A stretch of 42,653 nucleotides of DNA, taken from positions 1 through 42,653 of the forward strand of contig CANJPT010000029.1 in the NCBI GenBank assembly GCA_947476195.1, given 5' to 3'. The translations under genes were made by a program, and so were the position numbers. Under the pieces are notes generated by a model. That model was not told the origin of the DNA and did no database searches. It saw nothing but the letters and a program-made list of their open reading frames with translations. Below, piece after piece: positions 42,499 to 42,653 of the stretch (positions within the stretch are counted from its first letter, which is position 1; each line of letters begins with the position of its first letter). The stretch comes from Lewinellaceae bacterium. Its GTDB lineage: Bacteria > Bacteroidota > Bacteroidia > Chitinophagales > Saprospiraceae.

Positions 42499-42528
42499 TC
42501 CGGACTCAAAGTCAGCACTTTTCCCTGA
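41275..42528 (+). CDS. ltrA: Group II intron reverse transcriptase/maturase, C-terminally replaced
   Basis: Reverse transcriptase with maturase function for intron splicing and mobility; 417 residues as read. RT motifs are intact: KPNGGVRTLGIPTAKDRLIQ, SSFGFRPNRSAHQAL, VVDIDLEKFF (Asp192), QGGPLSPLLSNIVLDELD and the catalytic YADD at 277-280. The thumb/maturase domain is present through IGWAGYFRKA and SWLRRKLRCYRLKQ. After RLKQ (about residue 408) the family continues with a basic tail for some 40-60 residues; here a short unrelated tail SGLKVSTFP leads to the stop. That tail is read from the adjoining IS91 DNA. Confidence 0.92.
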   Translation: MRKSKEHRKIQRAEKQLELFKERPMAPNEEGGVVNDPWKRRVDELLSRLEEQRALTETLLEEIVGYNNLKEAYEQVRRNGGSAGVDSMDVETLGEWLRENVEQLRSTLLEGSYKVNAVRKVEIPKPNGGVRTLGIPTAKDRLIQQAIHQKMNIHYDPYFSESSFGFRPNRSAHQALEQALGYVAEGREWVVDIDLEKFFVKINHDRLMQRLSKGIGDKRLLRLINAFLQAGMMNEGLMEQRTEGTPQGGPLSPLLSNIVLDELDKELERRGHKFCRYADDCNIYVKSRKAGERVMETVIEFIEKKLKLRVNREKSGVRHCTTVKFLGFTIQPNGGIRVADKSEEKLKDKLRKICQRNRGIEFSQMIKELNATIIGWAGYFRKANTWLSTYNHIDSWLRRKLRCYRLKQSGLKVSTFP

Positions 42529-42653
42529 TCGTTTTTCTGGCGATCCTTATAACTGAACGTGACCTTGCCGTCCGCGATGGCCAGGATTCTCCGGTTGCTG
42601 ATGGCGATACGGTGTGTATACCTGCCGAGGTATTTGAGCACCTGAGCCGGGCC
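42483..42653 (-). pseudogene. IS91-family transposase, C-terminal part, truncated
   Basis: The minus strand, entering at the window edge, encodes QVLKYLGRYTHRIAISNRR, then DGKVTFSYKD and KVLTLSPD, which follow the conserved C-terminal block of IS91-type (HUH, Y2) transposases. In the family the chain goes on with a pattern like EFIRRFLLHVLP for another ~60 residues. Here it changes after LSPD at about 42498-42501, runs into intron DNA and stops at 42485-42483. The N-terminal catalytic part lies outside the window. Confidence 0.85.

Overview
The window is a stretch of chromosome from a member of the Bacteroidota. The evidence is a gliding/T9SS-type C-terminal sorting domain (24869-26587), a GLPGLI-family protein, DUF4296, a DUF6427-like membrane protein, a TamL-like lipoprotein, two TonB-dependent receptors (one Oar-like with a carboxypeptidase-regulatory N-domain), and several promoter boxes of the Bacteroidota -7 form TAnnTTTG, one paired with a perfect -33 TTTG in front of tRNA-His. 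A Saprospiria-like lineage fits the gene content, but the sequence alone does not settle the order. Nearly all of the window is housekeeping chromosome; mobile DNA lies at both edges.

Layout. 1-1264: one end of an IS21-family insertion sequence, with most of istA read leftwards and a terminal block of five transposase-site-like repeats. 1325-2852 (minus): orphan OmpR-type response regulator, SixA-like histidine phosphatase and DUF4296 lipoprotein, overlapping as an operon. 2964-5659 (plus): DUF6427 membrane protein, purQ, miaA. 5618-8686 (minus): small membrane protein and two SGNH/GDSL-type secreted or anchored proteins. 8757-14195 (plus): MsbA-like ABC exporter, hotdog thioesterase, GT2 glycosyltransferase, RecQ helicase. 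14474-15559: aroK and a DUF1573 lipoprotein diverge from back-to-back promoters. 15610-16791 (minus): tRNA-His(GTG), with a bidirectional terminator, and a double-zinc-ribbon protein. 16936-17113: a MITE-like element with ~52-bp inverted ends.

17121-24605 (minus): lipoprotein MsrA; the three-gene arsenosugar cassette arsM / AhpD-like peroxidase / arsS; trmD; an Oar-like TonB receptor. 24869-37287: T9SS cargo with lamin-tail domain, TamL/BamA-family protein, SpoU rRNA methylase, a LemA-TPM-TPM operon, DUF4261 and small unknown proteins, an SnoaL-like secreted protein, an HNH-like/AP2 protein, and a pyrF-ribD-miaE operon. 37493-40808 (plus): GLPGLI protein, then a TPP riboswitch controlling a TonB-dependent receptor that is best read as the thiamine receptor OMR1 and not BtuB. 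40864-end: a group II intron whose 3' part is missing, joined to the tail of an oppositely oriented, also truncated IS91-family transposase.

The points most worth a second look are: (i) four genes whose -7 box ends only 4-5 nt before the start codon, predicting leaderless mRNAs; (ii) the MITE-like 178-bp structured repeat; (iii) the arsenosugar cassette directly behind trmD; (iv) the TPP riboswitch/OMR1 unit, with an intron directly behind the gene where partner transport genes would be expected; (v) the intron/IS91 double-truncation junction; (vi) the chromosomal HNH-like/AP2 protein with a degraded nuclease motif. No CRISPR array, toxin-antitoxin pair, prophage or convincing new defence system was seen.
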